A stretch of DNA of 64,000 nt from Thiothrix sp. Its GTDB lineage: Bacteria; Pseudomonadota; Gammaproteobacteria; Thiotrichales; Thiotrichaceae. The DNA is taken from assembly GCA_020442915.1 (NCBI GenBank), contig JAGRJD010000001.1, positions 1 through 64,000 on the forward strand, written 5' to 3'. The notes beneath the pieces are model-generated. The model was not told where the DNA came from, searched no databases, and was given only the letters and a program-made list of their open reading frames with translations. Position numbers and translations under genes: made by a program. Shown here in pieces: positions 36,438 to 45,656 of this stretch. Position 1 is the first letter of the stretch. Every line of letters begins with the position of its first letter.

Positions 36438-37217
36438 ATGAATACCCTGGTTTTTGATATTGAAACCATCCCCGATATTGAGGGTGGGCGCAGGCTTTAC
36501 GACCTTGGTGATCTGGATGCCGACGGAGTGGCCAAGGCCATGTTCCACCTGCGCCAGCAGGCAGTCGGCAATACCTTCCTGCCACATCACCTGCAGCGGG
36601 TGGTGGCTATTTCCGTGACTTTTCGCGGGCGGGGTGACGAGTTCCGGGTCTGGTCACTCGGCAATGAGGAGGCGGACGAGAAGGAAATCCTGCAGCGTTT
36701 TTTTGATGGTATCGAACGCTTCACCCCCACTCTGGTTTCCTGGAATGGCGGCGGTTTCGACCTGCCGGTGATCCATTACCGTGCCATGCTGCACAAACTC
36801 ACCGCAGCCCGTTACTGGGACATGGGCGGGGAGGACCAGAGTTTCAAGTGGAACAATTACATCAGCCGTTATCATACCCGCCACACCGACCTCATGGACC
36901 TGCTGGCGCTGTACAGCGGGCGTGCCAATGCCCCCCTGGACCAGCTGGCCACCCTGTTCGGCTTTCCGGGCAAAATGGGCATGGACGGCTCCAGGGTCTG
37001 GGAGGCCTATCAGGAAGGCCGGATCGCCGACATCCGCAATTACTGCGAAACCGACGTGCTTAATACCTGGCTGGTTTATCTGCGCTTTGAACTGATGCGC
37101 GGGCACATCGACCCGTCACGTTATGACAATGAATGTGCACTGGTGCGCAGACACCTGCAGCAGTCCGGGCGTGAACACCTGCTCGCGTTTGAACAGGCCT
37201 GGGAGCCGGCGGCATGA
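36438..37217 (+). CDS. PolB-like predicted 3'-5' exonuclease
   Basis: 259 residues of the DnaQ-like superfamily, the group related to the proofreading domain of PolB. Exo I is LVFDIETIPD (metal-binding Asp/Glu), Exo II lies in TLVSWNGGGFDLPVIHYRAM, and Exo III is near IADIRNYCETDVLNTWLVYLRFEL. It probably trims or repairs DNA or RNA ends; the exact substrate is unknown. The start of rlmD overlaps its stop by 4 nt (ATGA). Confidence 0.87.
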   Translation: MNTLVFDIETIPDIEGGRRLYDLGDLDADGVAKAMFHLRQQAVGNTFLPHHLQRVVAISVTFRGRGDEFRVWSLGNEEADEKEILQRFFDGIERFTPTLVSWNGGGFDLPVIHYRAMLHKLTAARYWDMGGEDQSFKWNNYISRYHTRHTDLMDLLALYSGRANAPLDQLATLFGFPGKMGMDGSRVWEAYQEGRIADIRNYCETDVLNTWLVYLRFELMRGHIDPSRYDNECALVRRHLQQSGREHLLAFEQAWEPAA

Positions 37218-38557
37218 GCCGACGCCGGAAATACCGCAAACCCCGACCGGTGAACCTGCCACCGGCTGAAGCCCGGATTGAAACCCTGACCCTGGAAGGC
37301 CGGGGGGTGGCGCATGTGGATGGCAAGACCGTATTCATCGAAGGCGGAATTCCGGGTGAACGGGTGCGCTTCAGTTATCAGGCCCGCAAGCCGAATTTCG
37401 ATGAAGCCCAGGTACTGGAGGTGCTGGAGGCATCCCCGGAACGTGTCGAGCCCGAATGCCCCCATTATGCCCTGTGCGGGGCCTGCAGCTGGCAACACAT
37501 TGCACTGGAAGCCCAGATTCATTACAAGCAGCGGGTATTGCTGGATAATCTGGCCCACATCGGCAGGGTCGAGCCGGAAACCGTTTTTGCCCCCCTGACG
37601 GCTGATGGCTGGGGCTACCGGCGCAAGGCCCGGCTGGGGGTGCGCTGGGTGGCGAAAAAGGCACGGGCTCTGGTCGGCTTCCGCGAGCGCAGCGGGCAGT
37701 TCCTTGCGGATCTTGCGCGCTGCGAAGTTCTGCACCCGTCTGTGGGGGAGAAACTGGAAACCCTGCAGGCGCTGATCAGCTCACTGGAGGCCCGCCAGAC
37801 CATTCCCCAGATCGAGGTGGCAGTCGGCGACAACGCCACGGCACTGGTGGTGCGCCACATGGAACCGCTGTCGGAGGCCGATACCCGGAAACTGCTGGCT
37901 TTTGCCGAAACCGACGGCTTCCAGCTTTACCTGCAGCCACAGGGACCGGATTCGGTACACCGGCTCTGGCCACCGGTGGCGGAGCTGTATTATGAGCATC
38001 CGGCGTTCGGGGTTCGGGTCGGGTTTGACCCGCTGGATTTCTTTCAGGTCAACCAGTCCCTGAACCTGAAAATGGTGCAGCGGGCACTGGAGCTGCTGGA
38101 AGTCGGACCGCAGGACCGGGTGCTGGACCTGTTCTGCGGGCTGGGTAATTTCACCCTGCCCCTGGCACGCAGGGCCGCCGGCGTGACCGGAGTTGAGGGT
38201 GATGCCGCCATGGTGACGCGGGCACGGGCTGTCGCCCTGGCCAATGGCATTCATAATACCGGTTACTTTGCCTGCAACCTGATGGATGAGACCGAGCTGG
38301 CACACCAGCCCTGGTTTCGGCAGTCTTTTGACAAAATCCTGCTGGACCCGCCCCGTGCCGGGGCACGGGAGGTGATCAGCCGGCTGGCGCGTACCGGTGC
38401 CCGGCGTATTGTGTATGTTTCCTGCCATCCCGGCACCTTGGCGCGTGATGCGGAAATGCTGGTGCACACTCAAGGCTACCGGCTGCTTGGCGCCGGTGTC
38501 ATTGACATGTTTCCACACACTTCCCATGTGGAGTCCATTGCGGTTTTCGGACACTGA
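37214..38557 (+). CDS. rlmD: 23S rRNA (uracil-1939-C5)-methyltransferase RlmD
   Basis: 447 residues. N-terminal TRAM domain (IETLTLEGRGVAHVDGKTVFIEGGIPGERVRFSY); iron-sulfur cysteines in CPHYALCGACSWQHI; the SAM-binding motif VLDLFCGLGNFTLPLA; DPPRAG; the catalytic Cys in RIVYVSCHPGTLARD; and a C-terminal DMFPHTSHVESIAVF with the conserved Glu. Motifs and length match E. coli RlmD (433). Translationally coupled to the exonuclease gene. Convergent with bioC. Confidence 0.95.
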   Translation: MSRRRKYRKPRPVNLPPAEARIETLTLEGRGVAHVDGKTVFIEGGIPGERVRFSYQARKPNFDEAQVLEVLEASPERVEPECPHYALCGACSWQHIALEAQIHYKQRVLLDNLAHIGRVEPETVFAPLTADGWGYRRKARLGVRWVAKKARALVGFRERSGQFLADLARCEVLHPSVGEKLETLQALISSLEARQTIPQIEVAVGDNATALVVRHMEPLSEADTRKLLAFAETDGFQLYLQPQGPDSVHRLWPPVAELYYEHPAFGVRVGFDPLDFFQVNQSLNLKMVQRALELLEVGPQDRVLDLFCGLGNFTLPLARRAAGVTGVEGDAAMVTRARAVALANGIHNTGYFACNLMDETELAHQPWFRQSFDKILLDPPRAGAREVISRLARTGARRIVYVSCHPGTLARDAEMLVHTQGYRLLGAGVIDMFPHTSHVESIAVFGH

Positions 38558-38589
38558 TGCACCCTGTGAATCAATGATCGCCTATATTT

Positions 38590-39480
38590 TCAGCGACTGC
38601 CCTGGCTCCGTACCGGATGCACCGGAACAAACCGTTCCGGTCGCCCCTGCGTGCGGATTTCCGGTGCCCAGGCATGCCCGTAAATCACTTCATACGTGGC
38701 CGGGTAACGCCCGTCCGGCTGCCGGAACTGCTCATAAGCCTGATAAAACGCCTGCAGACGCTGTCTGCCGGTCAGTCCCCGGTTACGTCCGGCCGTGGCA
38801 TTATTGGCTCCGATGCCTTTGAGGTCCTGCAGCAGCTCCCGCACCTGCGTATAGGTCAGGGTCATCATCTCCATGTCCACCACCGGATCACGGAACCCGG
38901 CAGCCAGCAGGGCATCCCCGACATCATGCAGGTCGGTAAAACGGCTCACGTGGGTGAACCCGTCCACCTGCGACCAGCTGGTGCGCAATTCCTTAAGGGT
39001 ATCCGGCCCGAAGGTGCTGAACAGGATCAACCCGCCCGGTCGCAGGGCCTGCACACATTCGTGCAGTGCTGCCGGCAGGTCATTGACCCACTGCAGCATC
39101 AGGTTGGAGAGCATCAGGTCCATGCAGGCCGGCTGAAACGGCAGCTGCATCACATCCGCACACACCCCCAGCGGATGGCGTAACCAGCGGCCACGGGTAC
39201 GGGTGCGCGCCACCATGGCCGGGGCCAGGTCCAGCCCGATCACTTCCGCCTGTTTATAACGGGCCAGCAGCCGTTCAGTCACAAAACCGGTCCCGCAGCC
39301 CAGGTCCAGGATGCGTTGCGGTGCCAGACGCATGTAATCCAGCCGCTCCAGCAGACGGCTGCCGACCTCGCGCTGCAGCACGGCAGCGGCATCATAAGTT
39401 CCCGCCGCCCGCTCAAATCCCCGGCGCGTGCGGGCCTTTTCCAGCGTATGCAATGGCTGTTCCGGCGTTCTGTCGTTCAT
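38590..39480 (-). CDS. bioC: Malonyl-ACP O-methyltransferase BioC
   Basis: 296 residues. Methylates malonyl-ACP to start pimelate synthesis for biotin. The N-terminus (LEKARTRRGFERAAGTYDAAAVLQREVGSRLLERLDYM) and SAM motif ILDLGCGTGFVTERL are typical of BioC, as are LMLSNLMLQWVNDLPAALHECVQALRPGGLILFSTFGPDTLKELR and HVSRFTDLHDVGDALLAAGFRDPVVDME. The ATG at 39480 overlaps the bioH stop by 4 nt; longer frames lie within bioH. At 296 residues it is slightly longer than E. coli BioC (251), with a C-terminal extension ending RFVPVHPVRSQGSR. The rest of the biotin pathway is not in view. Confidence 0.93.
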   Translation of the reverse strand: MNDRTPEQPLHTLEKARTRRGFERAAGTYDAAAVLQREVGSRLLERLDYMRLAPQRILDLGCGTGFVTERLLARYKQAEVIGLDLAPAMVARTRTRGRWLRHPLGVCADVMQLPFQPACMDLMLSNLMLQWVNDLPAALHECVQALRPGGLILFSTFGPDTLKELRTSWSQVDGFTHVSRFTDLHDVGDALLAAGFRDPVVDMEMMTLTYTQVRELLQDLKGIGANNATAGRNRGLTGRQRLQAFYQAYEQFRQPDGRYPATYEVIYGHAWAPEIRTQGRPERFVPVHPVRSQGSR

Positions 39481-40289
39481 AAATCCTGCTGGTCCAGAAA
39501 GGTGAGCACCTGTTGCAGAAATGCTTCCGTGTGGGTGACAAACGGGACATGAGCCGCATGCGCCATGACCTGTATCCGTGCAGGCGGGACATCCAGTGCC
39601 AACAGCCCCTGTGCCAGTGCCACCGGAATCAGGCGGTCCAGCTGCCCCAGCAGCCACAAGGCCGGTTGGCGCGGCCTGTACCGACGCAGGTCACTGTGAC
39701 GCAGGATATCCAGCCCGTCCACCAGCGCCTGCGGGCTCGCCGGACGGGCCAGCACCCGATCCCGCAGGGCATTCAATTCCCGCAGGCCGGTTTTGAGGCC
39801 CATGAACTGGAGCGCGAAAAAGCGTTTCAGGGCCGCCGTCTGGTCCAGCTGCAGATTGGCGGCAAAACCATCCAGTACCTGCAGTGCCAGCCCGTACTCC
39901 CAGCCATCCCCGTTCATGAACCGGGGCGTGCTGCCCACCAGAATCAGGGCACGCACCCGCTCCGGATGCTGCCAGGCCAGCTGCTGGGCCAGTATACCGC
40001 CCATGGACCAGCCCAGCACGACCGCGCCCGCCGGTATCAGGGGCAGCAGGCTCGCCACCGCCTGCTCCAGTGTTCCCAGTGGCTCCGCCTGACGCTGCCC
40101 GTGTCCCGGCAGGTCCGGTGCCGTCACGGCAAAACGCTGCCCCAGTCCCGGCAGCAGCGGTTCCCAGATGCAGCGGTTCATGCCCCAGCCATGCAGCAGC
40201 ACCAGCGGGATTTTATCCTGCACCTGCCGCGCCACACCGCCAAAAACCGGCGACAAGTCCGCATGCTTCACGCTATCATGTGTGGTCAT
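39477..40289 (-). CDS. bioH: Pimeloyl-ACP methyl ester carboxylesterase BioH
   Basis: 270 residues, alpha/beta hydrolase. It removes the methyl group added by BioC once pimeloyl-ACP is built. LVLLHGWGMNRCIWEPLLP carries the oxyanion HG, the nucleophile Ser is in VVLGWSMGGILAQQLA, and the C-terminal His is in AHAAHVPFVTHTEAF. The ALILVGSTPRFMNGDGWEYGL block is typical of BioH. It is coupled to bioC and divergent from plsY with only 39 bp between start codons. Confidence 0.93.
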   Translation of the reverse strand: MTTHDSVKHADLSPVFGGVARQVQDKIPLVLLHGWGMNRCIWEPLLPGLGQRFAVTAPDLPGHGQRQAEPLGTLEQAVASLLPLIPAGAVVLGWSMGGILAQQLAWQHPERVRALILVGSTPRFMNGDGWEYGLALQVLDGFAANLQLDQTAALKRFFALQFMGLKTGLRELNALRDRVLARPASPQALVDGLDILRHSDLRRYRPRQPALWLLGQLDRLIPVALAQGLLALDVPPARIQVMAHAAHVPFVTHTEAFLQQVLTFLDQQDL

Positions 40290-40328
40290 AATTCCAATCT
40301 GTTACAAAACCGGGTTGCCGACAAGCCT

Positions 40329-40922
40329 ATGCCATACATCCTGATTCTGGTTGCCTACCTGCTGGGTTCCATTTCCAGCGCCATGATCACCTGCCGCGCC
40401 ATGGGTCTGCCCGACCCACGCACCACCGGTTCCCACAATCCGGGAGCCACCAATGTGCTGCGCATCGGCGGTAAAAAGCCCGCCATCATTACACTCCTGG
40501 GCGACATGCTCAAGGGACTGCTCCCGGTTTTGCTGGGCAAGCTCTGGGGATTGGGTGATTTCTGGCTGTTCCTGATCGGCTTTGCCGCCCTGATCGGGCA
40601 CATGTACCCGGTATTCTACCAGTTCAAGGGCGGCAAAGGGGTAGCCACCGCCATCGGGGTCTATCTCGGCATCCACTTCTGGGCCGGGGTGCTGGTGTGC
40701 CTGACCTGGCTGTTTGTGGCCAAGGGCCTGAAAATATCATCGCTGTCGGCCCTGATCGCCACCCTGCTGGCCCCGCTGTATTTCCACCTCTTGACTCATG
40801 ACCTGTCCCTGAGCCTTGGCCTGCTGGTCATGACGGCGCTGATCTGGTGGCGGCACCGCAGCAACATCCGGCGCATGCTGGACGGCTCGGAATCCATCAT
40901 CAAAACCGACAGCCGCTCCTGA
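40329..40922 (+). CDS. plsY: Acyl-phosphate:glycerol-3-phosphate acyltransferase PlsY
   Basis: 197 residues, a multi-span inner-membrane enzyme making lysophosphatidic acid from acyl-phosphate. The three family motifs are present: SISSAMITCRAMGLPDPRTTGSHNPGATNVLR, the glycine-rich GHMYPVFYQFKGGKGVATAIG, and a C-terminal WWRHRSNIRRMLDGSE. The start at 40329 begins MPYILILVAYLLGS; the much longer frame beginning at 39513 is an antisense shadow of bioH fused to it. Confidence 0.95.
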   Translation: MPYILILVAYLLGSISSAMITCRAMGLPDPRTTGSHNPGATNVLRIGGKKPAIITLLGDMLKGLLPVLLGKLWGLGDFWLFLIGFAALIGHMYPVFYQFKGGKGVATAIGVYLGIHFWAGVLVCLTWLFVAKGLKISSLSALIATLLAPLYFHLLTHDLSLSLGLLVMTALIWWRHRSNIRRMLDGSESIIKTDSRS

Positions 40923-40949
40923 GAGCGGTCAGCCGGTTTCCACCTGTGC

Positions 40950-41642
40950 ATGGCCAATTTCAATACCCACGTTTCCTATGCGGCTGCCGGCTCGGGCCTG
41001 CTGGCGGTACTGTACCTGCAGGTCGGACTGGTCACGCAACCGGAAGCCCTGCTGCTGGCCCTGACCGGTACCCTGGGCGGCATCCTGCCCGATATTGACC
41101 TGCAGCACTCCTACCCCAGCCGCCTGCTGTTCTCGATGCTGGGGATATTCAGCGCCTTCATCCTGATTTTCTCGCTCGAAAACGACATGTCCATCGTCGA
41201 GCTGTGGCTGGTGGGTATCGGTACCTTTGTCATGGTACGGCTGGTGCTGTGGAAGCTGTTTCATCAGTACACCACCCACCGGGGTTCGGTGCATTCGCTG
41301 GTTGTTGCGGTACTGAGCCTGTTCAGCGTCAGCGCTGCCAGTTATCACCTGCTCAACAAGCCGCCCCTTGTCGCCTGGCTGCTGGGGCTTTTCATTTTCC
41401 TGAACTTCATCCTGCACCTGCTCCTGGATGAAATCTACAGCGTCGACTTCAGCAACCGGCGTATCAAGCGCTCCTTCGGCACGGCCCTGAAGCTGGTGGA
41501 CCAGCGTAAACCGCTCAAATCCACCCTGCTGATTTTCCTTACCCTGCTGGTCTGGTTTCTTACCCCCGAAATTACCACCTTTCTGGACACCCTGTTCAGT
41601 GCACAGGCTTGGGGCATCATTCGCGCCCGTCTGCTGCCCTGA
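40950..41642 (+). CDS. YdjM-like membrane-bound predicted metal-dependent hydrolase
   Basis: 230 residues with about five membrane segments. The conserved metal-ligand-like residues of the YdjM/LexA-binding (DUF457) family can be seen: the His in NTHVSYAAAGSG, the Asp pair in GGILPDIDLQHSYPSR, HRGSVHS and the His/Asp in FILHLLLDEIYSVDF. In E. coli ydjM is an SOS gene; here no LexA box was seen. The physiological substrate is unknown. It begins 28 nt after plsY, so cotranscription is possible. Confidence 0.82.
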   Translation: MANFNTHVSYAAAGSGLLAVLYLQVGLVTQPEALLLALTGTLGGILPDIDLQHSYPSRLLFSMLGIFSAFILIFSLENDMSIVELWLVGIGTFVMVRLVLWKLFHQYTTHRGSVHSLVVAVLSLFSVSAASYHLLNKPPLVAWLLGLFIFLNFILHLLLDEIYSVDFSNRRIKRSFGTALKLVDQRKPLKSTLLIFLTLLVWFLTPEITTFLDTLFSAQAWGIIRARLLP

Positions 41643-41817
41643 CCCGCCTGCGGTTAGCGGCAGGTAACTGAGCGTTAGATATTACCGGTACCCATCACCG
41701 CCTATCCGCCCATCAATTGATTTAATCTGGTTTGTCTTTTACTATCATTCCTGTCTTCCGTGCATCAGTGCCGGGACCATCCTTGAAATGAACGAAAAAT
41801 AACCACAGGGTTTGAAC

Positions 41818-42342
41818 ATGCTTCCGAGAATTCATCTGTTCAAGAAGCGCGATTACGCGTATCTGATGCTGGCTGCATCCATCGTTGCCGGCGGTTTTGC
41901 CATTGCCAACTCACAGACCAGGGCGGCACCGCTGCAGAACACCCTGCAGGCCTATCTGGTATCTGCTGACCAGCAAGGCCGGGAAATCCTGCAGCCCACC
42001 CGCGAGGTTGAACCCGGCCAGCTGATTGAATACCAGCTGACCTATGCCAACACCGGCAACAGCGCCCTGCGCGATGTCGTGGTGACCGGCCCCATTCCCG
42101 CCGCTACCGCTTACATGCCCCAGAGCGCCCGTACCCAGGCCAAAGCCCAGCTGCAGGTCAGCATTGACAACGGCAGAACCTTTGAGTCCGAACCGGTCCG
42201 GCGCATGATTACCGACAAGAACGGCAGAAAGGTGGAAGTCATCATCCCCCCCAGTGAATACAGCCATGTGCGCTGGATCATGAAAGAACCGCTGCAGGCC
42301 GGCATGACCCGACAGTTTGCCTATCGCTCCATGGTTGAATAA
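41818..42342 (+). CDS. Secreted single DUF11-like domain protein (surface locus gene 1)
   Basis: 174 residues. The N-terminal hydrophobic segment (YAYLMLAASIVAGGFAIANSQTRA) is a signal peptide or anchor. The rest is one DUF11/TIGR01451-type beta-sandwich: VEPGQLIEYQLTYANTGNSALRDVVVTGPIPAATAYMPQSA. It ends in RQFAYRSMVE, echoing the charged ends RFRTQVE and TFGIQIE of the two other DUF11-repeat proteins of the locus. AGGG 7 nt before the ATG at 41818 sets the start. It is the first of four co-directional genes and probably heads the operon; ATCAATTGAT and AT-rich sequence lie in the 175-bp upstream gap. Confidence 0.8.
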   Translation: MLPRIHLFKKRDYAYLMLAASIVAGGFAIANSQTRAAPLQNTLQAYLVSADQQGREILQPTREVEPGQLIEYQLTYANTGNSALRDVVVTGPIPAATAYMPQSARTQAKAQLQVSIDNGRTFESEPVRRMITDKNGRKVEVIIPPSEYSHVRWIMKEPLQAGMTRQFAYRSMVE

Positions 42343-42374
42343 CAGCTCACACAAGAACAAGACGAGAGTAACGA

Positions 42375-45300
42375 ATGAAATCCCTGCAAAAACGCAAGCT
42401 CAGTGAAATCTGTGCCAAGGCCCTGATTGCCGGTGGCGTGGCTGCGGCCATGATTCCACTGGCTTATGCTGCCGGTACGGCTGCCGGCACCCTGATCCGC
42501 AACCTGGCCACCGTCACCTATGAGGATACCAGCGGCAATACCTACAGCGCCCAGTCCAACGAAGCCATCATTACCGTCAAACAGGTCTACTCGGCTGAAA
42601 TCGCCAGTGACAACACCAAAACCGCCGCTGCCGGCCAGACGGTCTACAGCGCCCATACCCTGACCAATAGCGGTAACGGCGAAGATACCTACACGCTGAC
42701 GGTTGCCAATGCCGACTCGCTGGAAGCCAGCGGTATTAATCCGGACAGCATCGCCATCTACCGCGACCTGAACGGCAACGGTATCGTCGATGCCGGTGAG
42801 CCGCTGGTCGGCAACGGCACCACCGGCACCCTGACCCTGACTGCCGGTGAAACCGCAGAACTGGTGGTAGCCGTGGCCGTACCCAATACCGCCGTGCCCG
42901 GCAACCAGATCGGGATCCAGCTGCTGGCCACTTCCACCAACAGCACTGTTACCGATGCCACCAATGGCTCCGGCGGCATGGACTCCACGGACGGCACCAA
43001 CAACACCCTGATCACGGTTTCCAACAACGCGGTCCTGAATGCCAACAAGACCGCTGTCGCCGGCCCTGGTGCCAACCAGATCACCTATACCATTACCGTC
43101 ACCAATACCGGCAACAAAGCTGCCACAGACGTTCACATCTTTGACGGCCTGCCCAAAGACACCACGCTGGTCAGCGCCACCGCCTCCGGCCTGCTGACAT
43201 CCAATGGCGATACCCTGCCTGACCCCAGCACTGCCGTTGCACTGGACGAAACGGCTTCTGCCCTTGACGCTGACCTGAATGCTGACGGAGACAATGGCGA
43301 CAATACCGAAACCGGATTCGGCATGGACCTCAACAGTGATGGTACTATTGATGGAACCAGCGTCAGTGGTGTCCATGCCATCGACGCCTTGCTGGACATT
43401 GGCGGAACCGTCAGCCTGAGTTTTGTGGTCCAGTATGATCCGGCCACCTACAACAACAACTCGACCCCCGGTTCTGCCGGCGATGTCATCAAGAACACCG
43501 GCCATGTCACCGGCATTACCGACCCCAGCGGCCCGACCGTCACCACCACCCCGACCAATCCCACCGGTACCACCATTCCGGTGTCTTACGGCGTGGATAC
43601 GGATGACACCGGTGGTGGCACCGGCTCTGGCACAGATACTGCCAATGACGGCAATGATGACACCGATGACACTGATGACATCCAGGTAGTCGACATCGCA
43701 CCCTCCGGCTCCGAAGTGCTGTTCTACGTGGACATCAGCAACCTCGGTAATGCCTCCGACACCATGGACCTGTCCATCGTCAACACCGACTTCCCGGCAG
43801 GGACTTCCTTCACCTTCTGGAACGCAGACGGCACGGTCCAGCTGGTGGATACCAACGGCAAGGCCGGCCCGGATACCGGCGTGCTGGCCCCGGCTGACCC
43901 GGTGCTGACCAACGATACCCGCCGCATTCTGGTCAAGGCCAAACTGCCGGCAGGCAGCAGCGGTACCAACATGACCGCGACCCTGACCGCCACCTCCACC
44001 AATGCACCGACAGGTGCCTCGGGCTCCACCGACAGCACCGTACTGGAACTGCTGAGTATCAGTGCACCGGGTGCCGACCTGACCGACAACAAGGATGGTT
44101 CCACACTTGGGGTTGACGGAGATGCACTTGCCTCACCCTATGCCCTGAACAACGGAGCCACCCTCGGAGCAACTGCTACGTCAGGTACCCGTGACACCAC
44201 TAATGCCACCGTCGGCTCACAGGTCATCCTGCCGTTCTACATCGACAATGACTCCGGTGCCTCCGACTCCTTCCAGCTCAGTGCCGGCAGCACCTGGGAC
44301 GGCAGCAGTCTGGGCGGCCTCCCGACCGGGTGGACGGTGCAGTTCTACAAGGGCGATGGTAGCGGCAATCCGACCGGCATCCCGCTGACCTCCACGGCCC
44401 TGATGCCCGGTGGTACGGCTGATGCCGAATACGTGGCCGTGATCACCATTCCGTCTGATCCGGCTTATGCGGTTGCTGATTACACTGCTGCCGGGGCTCT
44501 GGATGCCAATAGTGACGGTGACGGTGACCAACCGGTCTTCATCCGCATTGTCTCCGCCAACAGCGGTTCCAGCGACATCATGCTGGATGCCATTGACGTG
44601 ACCGACCTGCGCAGCATCGTCATCACCCCGCCGGGCAGCAACCAGATCCAGCCGGGCGGCTCCGTGGATTACACCCACACCCTGTCCAACACCGGCAACA
44701 CGGAAGAAACCGTGGAGCTGAGTGCCGGCAACTCGGCCTCAGGCTGGAACAATACCGTCATGGTGGATACCACCGGTGATGGCATACCGGATACCACGCT
44801 GGCCAACCTGAACCCGGGTGATACGGTCTATGGCGTTGACGGTACCGGAGCCTCGGTCCCGATGACAGTCACTGACGGTGATGGCGACGACATTCCCGAA
44901 ATTGCGGTTCCGCCGGGTGTCAATGTCGATCTGGTTCCGACCGTGTTTGCACCCAGCAACGCCGCACCGGGTGCCACCGACGTGCTGACCATCACGGCTG
45001 AGAACGTGGACCCTAACGGTCCTGACGCAGTCCTGGAAGACGTGACCTCGGTGATTCTGGGCCAGGTGCGCCTGACCAAGACCGTGGCTTATGATGCGGG
45101 ATGTGACGGTACACCGGATGGCGCCTTCCAGGCCAACCTGAGCACCGAAGTGGCACCGGGCGAATGTGCCATCTGGCAGATTGTGGCCGAGAACCAGGGG
45201 GATGCCAATGCCATGAACGTGGTGATCCGCGACGAGGTTACGGCCTATACCACCTTCGACACTACGGCAGCCGGTGGTGTTGATGGCAACCTGCAATATG

Positions 45301-45485
45301 CCCTGGGTACCGTGACTGTGGCTAATCCATTGGCGTATCAGACTGAAGCTGTGGATTCTGATATTGCAGATCATACCAATGATACCGTCACCTTCCACGT
45401 CGGTACCGGTGCGACTGCCACTGCCGGCGGTACCCTGGAACCGGGTCAGATCGCAACGGTCCGCTTCCGTACCCAGGTTGAGTAA
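42375..45485 (+). CDS. Large secreted DUF11-repeat surface protein (gene 2)
   Basis: 1036 residues. Signal peptide about 1-33 (ALIAGGVAAAMIPLAYA), then AGTLIRNLATVTYEDTSGNTYSAQSNEAIITV, the same opening module found in genes 3 and 4. Repeated immunoglobulin-like DUF11 units follow (ANQITYTITVTNTGNKAATDVHIFDGLPKDTTLVSATASG), each separated by Asp-rich loops such as DLNGNGIVDAGEPLV and DGDGDDIPEIAVP that look like calcium sites. An acidic stretch (DTDDTGGGTGSGTDTANDGNDDTDDTDD) lies in the middle. Ends GQIATVRFRTQVE. No membrane anchor, sortase or autotransporter domain was found, so it must be held at the surface by other proteins. It starts 32 nt after gene 1. Confidence 0.85.
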   Translation: MKSLQKRKLSEICAKALIAGGVAAAMIPLAYAAGTAAGTLIRNLATVTYEDTSGNTYSAQSNEAIITVKQVYSAEIASDNTKTAAAGQTVYSAHTLTNSGNGEDTYTLTVANADSLEASGINPDSIAIYRDLNGNGIVDAGEPLVGNGTTGTLTLTAGETAELVVAVAVPNTAVPGNQIGIQLLATSTNSTVTDATNGSGGMDSTDGTNNTLITVSNNAVLNANKTAVAGPGANQITYTITVTNTGNKAATDVHIFDGLPKDTTLVSATASGLLTSNGDTLPDPSTAVALDETASALDADLNADGDNGDNTETGFGMDLNSDGTIDGTSVSGVHAIDALLDIGGTVSLSFVVQYDPATYNNNSTPGSAGDVIKNTGHVTGITDPSGPTVTTTPTNPTGTTIPVSYGVDTDDTGGGTGSGTDTANDGNDDTDDTDDIQVVDIAPSGSEVLFYVDISNLGNASDTMDLSIVNTDFPAGTSFTFWNADGTVQLVDTNGKAGPDTGVLAPADPVLTNDTRRILVKAKLPAGSSGTNMTATLTATSTNAPTGASGSTDSTVLELLSISAPGADLTDNKDGSTLGVDGDALASPYALNNGATLGATATSGTRDTTNATVGSQVILPFYIDNDSGASDSFQLSAGSTWDGSSLGGLPTGWTVQFYKGDGSGNPTGIPLTSTALMPGGTADAEYVAVITIPSDPAYAVADYTAAGALDANSDGDGDQPVFIRIVSANSGSSDIMLDAIDVTDLRSIVITPPGSNQIQPGGSVDYTHTLSNTGNTEETVELSAGNSASGWNNTVMVDTTGDGIPDTTLANLNPGDTVYGVDGTGASVPMTVTDGDGDDIPEIAVPPGVNVDLVPTVFAPSNAAPGATDVLTITAENVDPNGPDAVLEDVTSVILGQVRLTKTVAYDAGCDGTPDGAFQANLSTEVAPGECAIWQIVAENQGDANAMNVVIRDEVTAYTTFDTTAAGGVDGNLQYALGTVTVANPLAYQTEAVDSDIADHTNDTVTFHVGTGATATAGGTLEPGQIATVRFRTQVE

Positions 45486-45514
45486 TACGCACACCTGACC
45501 ATCAACAACCAGAC

Positions 45515-45539
45515 GCCCTCCTCCCTCGTGGCGGGGGGC
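45515..45539 (+). other. Hairpin between surface genes 2 and 3
   Basis: GCCCTCC (45515-45521) and GGGGGGC (45533-45539) form a 7-bp stem with one wobble pair around an 11-nt loop, 30 nt after the gene 2 stop. There is no T-tract. It may cause partial termination or protect the 3' end, letting gene 2 outexpress gene 3. Confidence 0.4.
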
Positions 45540-45656
45540 TTGAAGCTGCCATAACAACAATCATCAGGCGACCAGCAGCCCTGCCAGTCAACCGTAAGAA
45601 CAACAAATCAACCGGCCCCTTGTGGAACGGGACAACAGAACAGCGGAGAAGCTTGC

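Noticed and set aside
39513-40328. N-terminal 272-codon extension of plsY
   Set aside because: PlsY homology starts at 40329; the extension is antisense to bioH.
42321-43505. 394-codon leftward open frame
   Set aside because: Gly-rich antisense shadow of the DUF11-repeat gene; no ribosome-binding site or domains.
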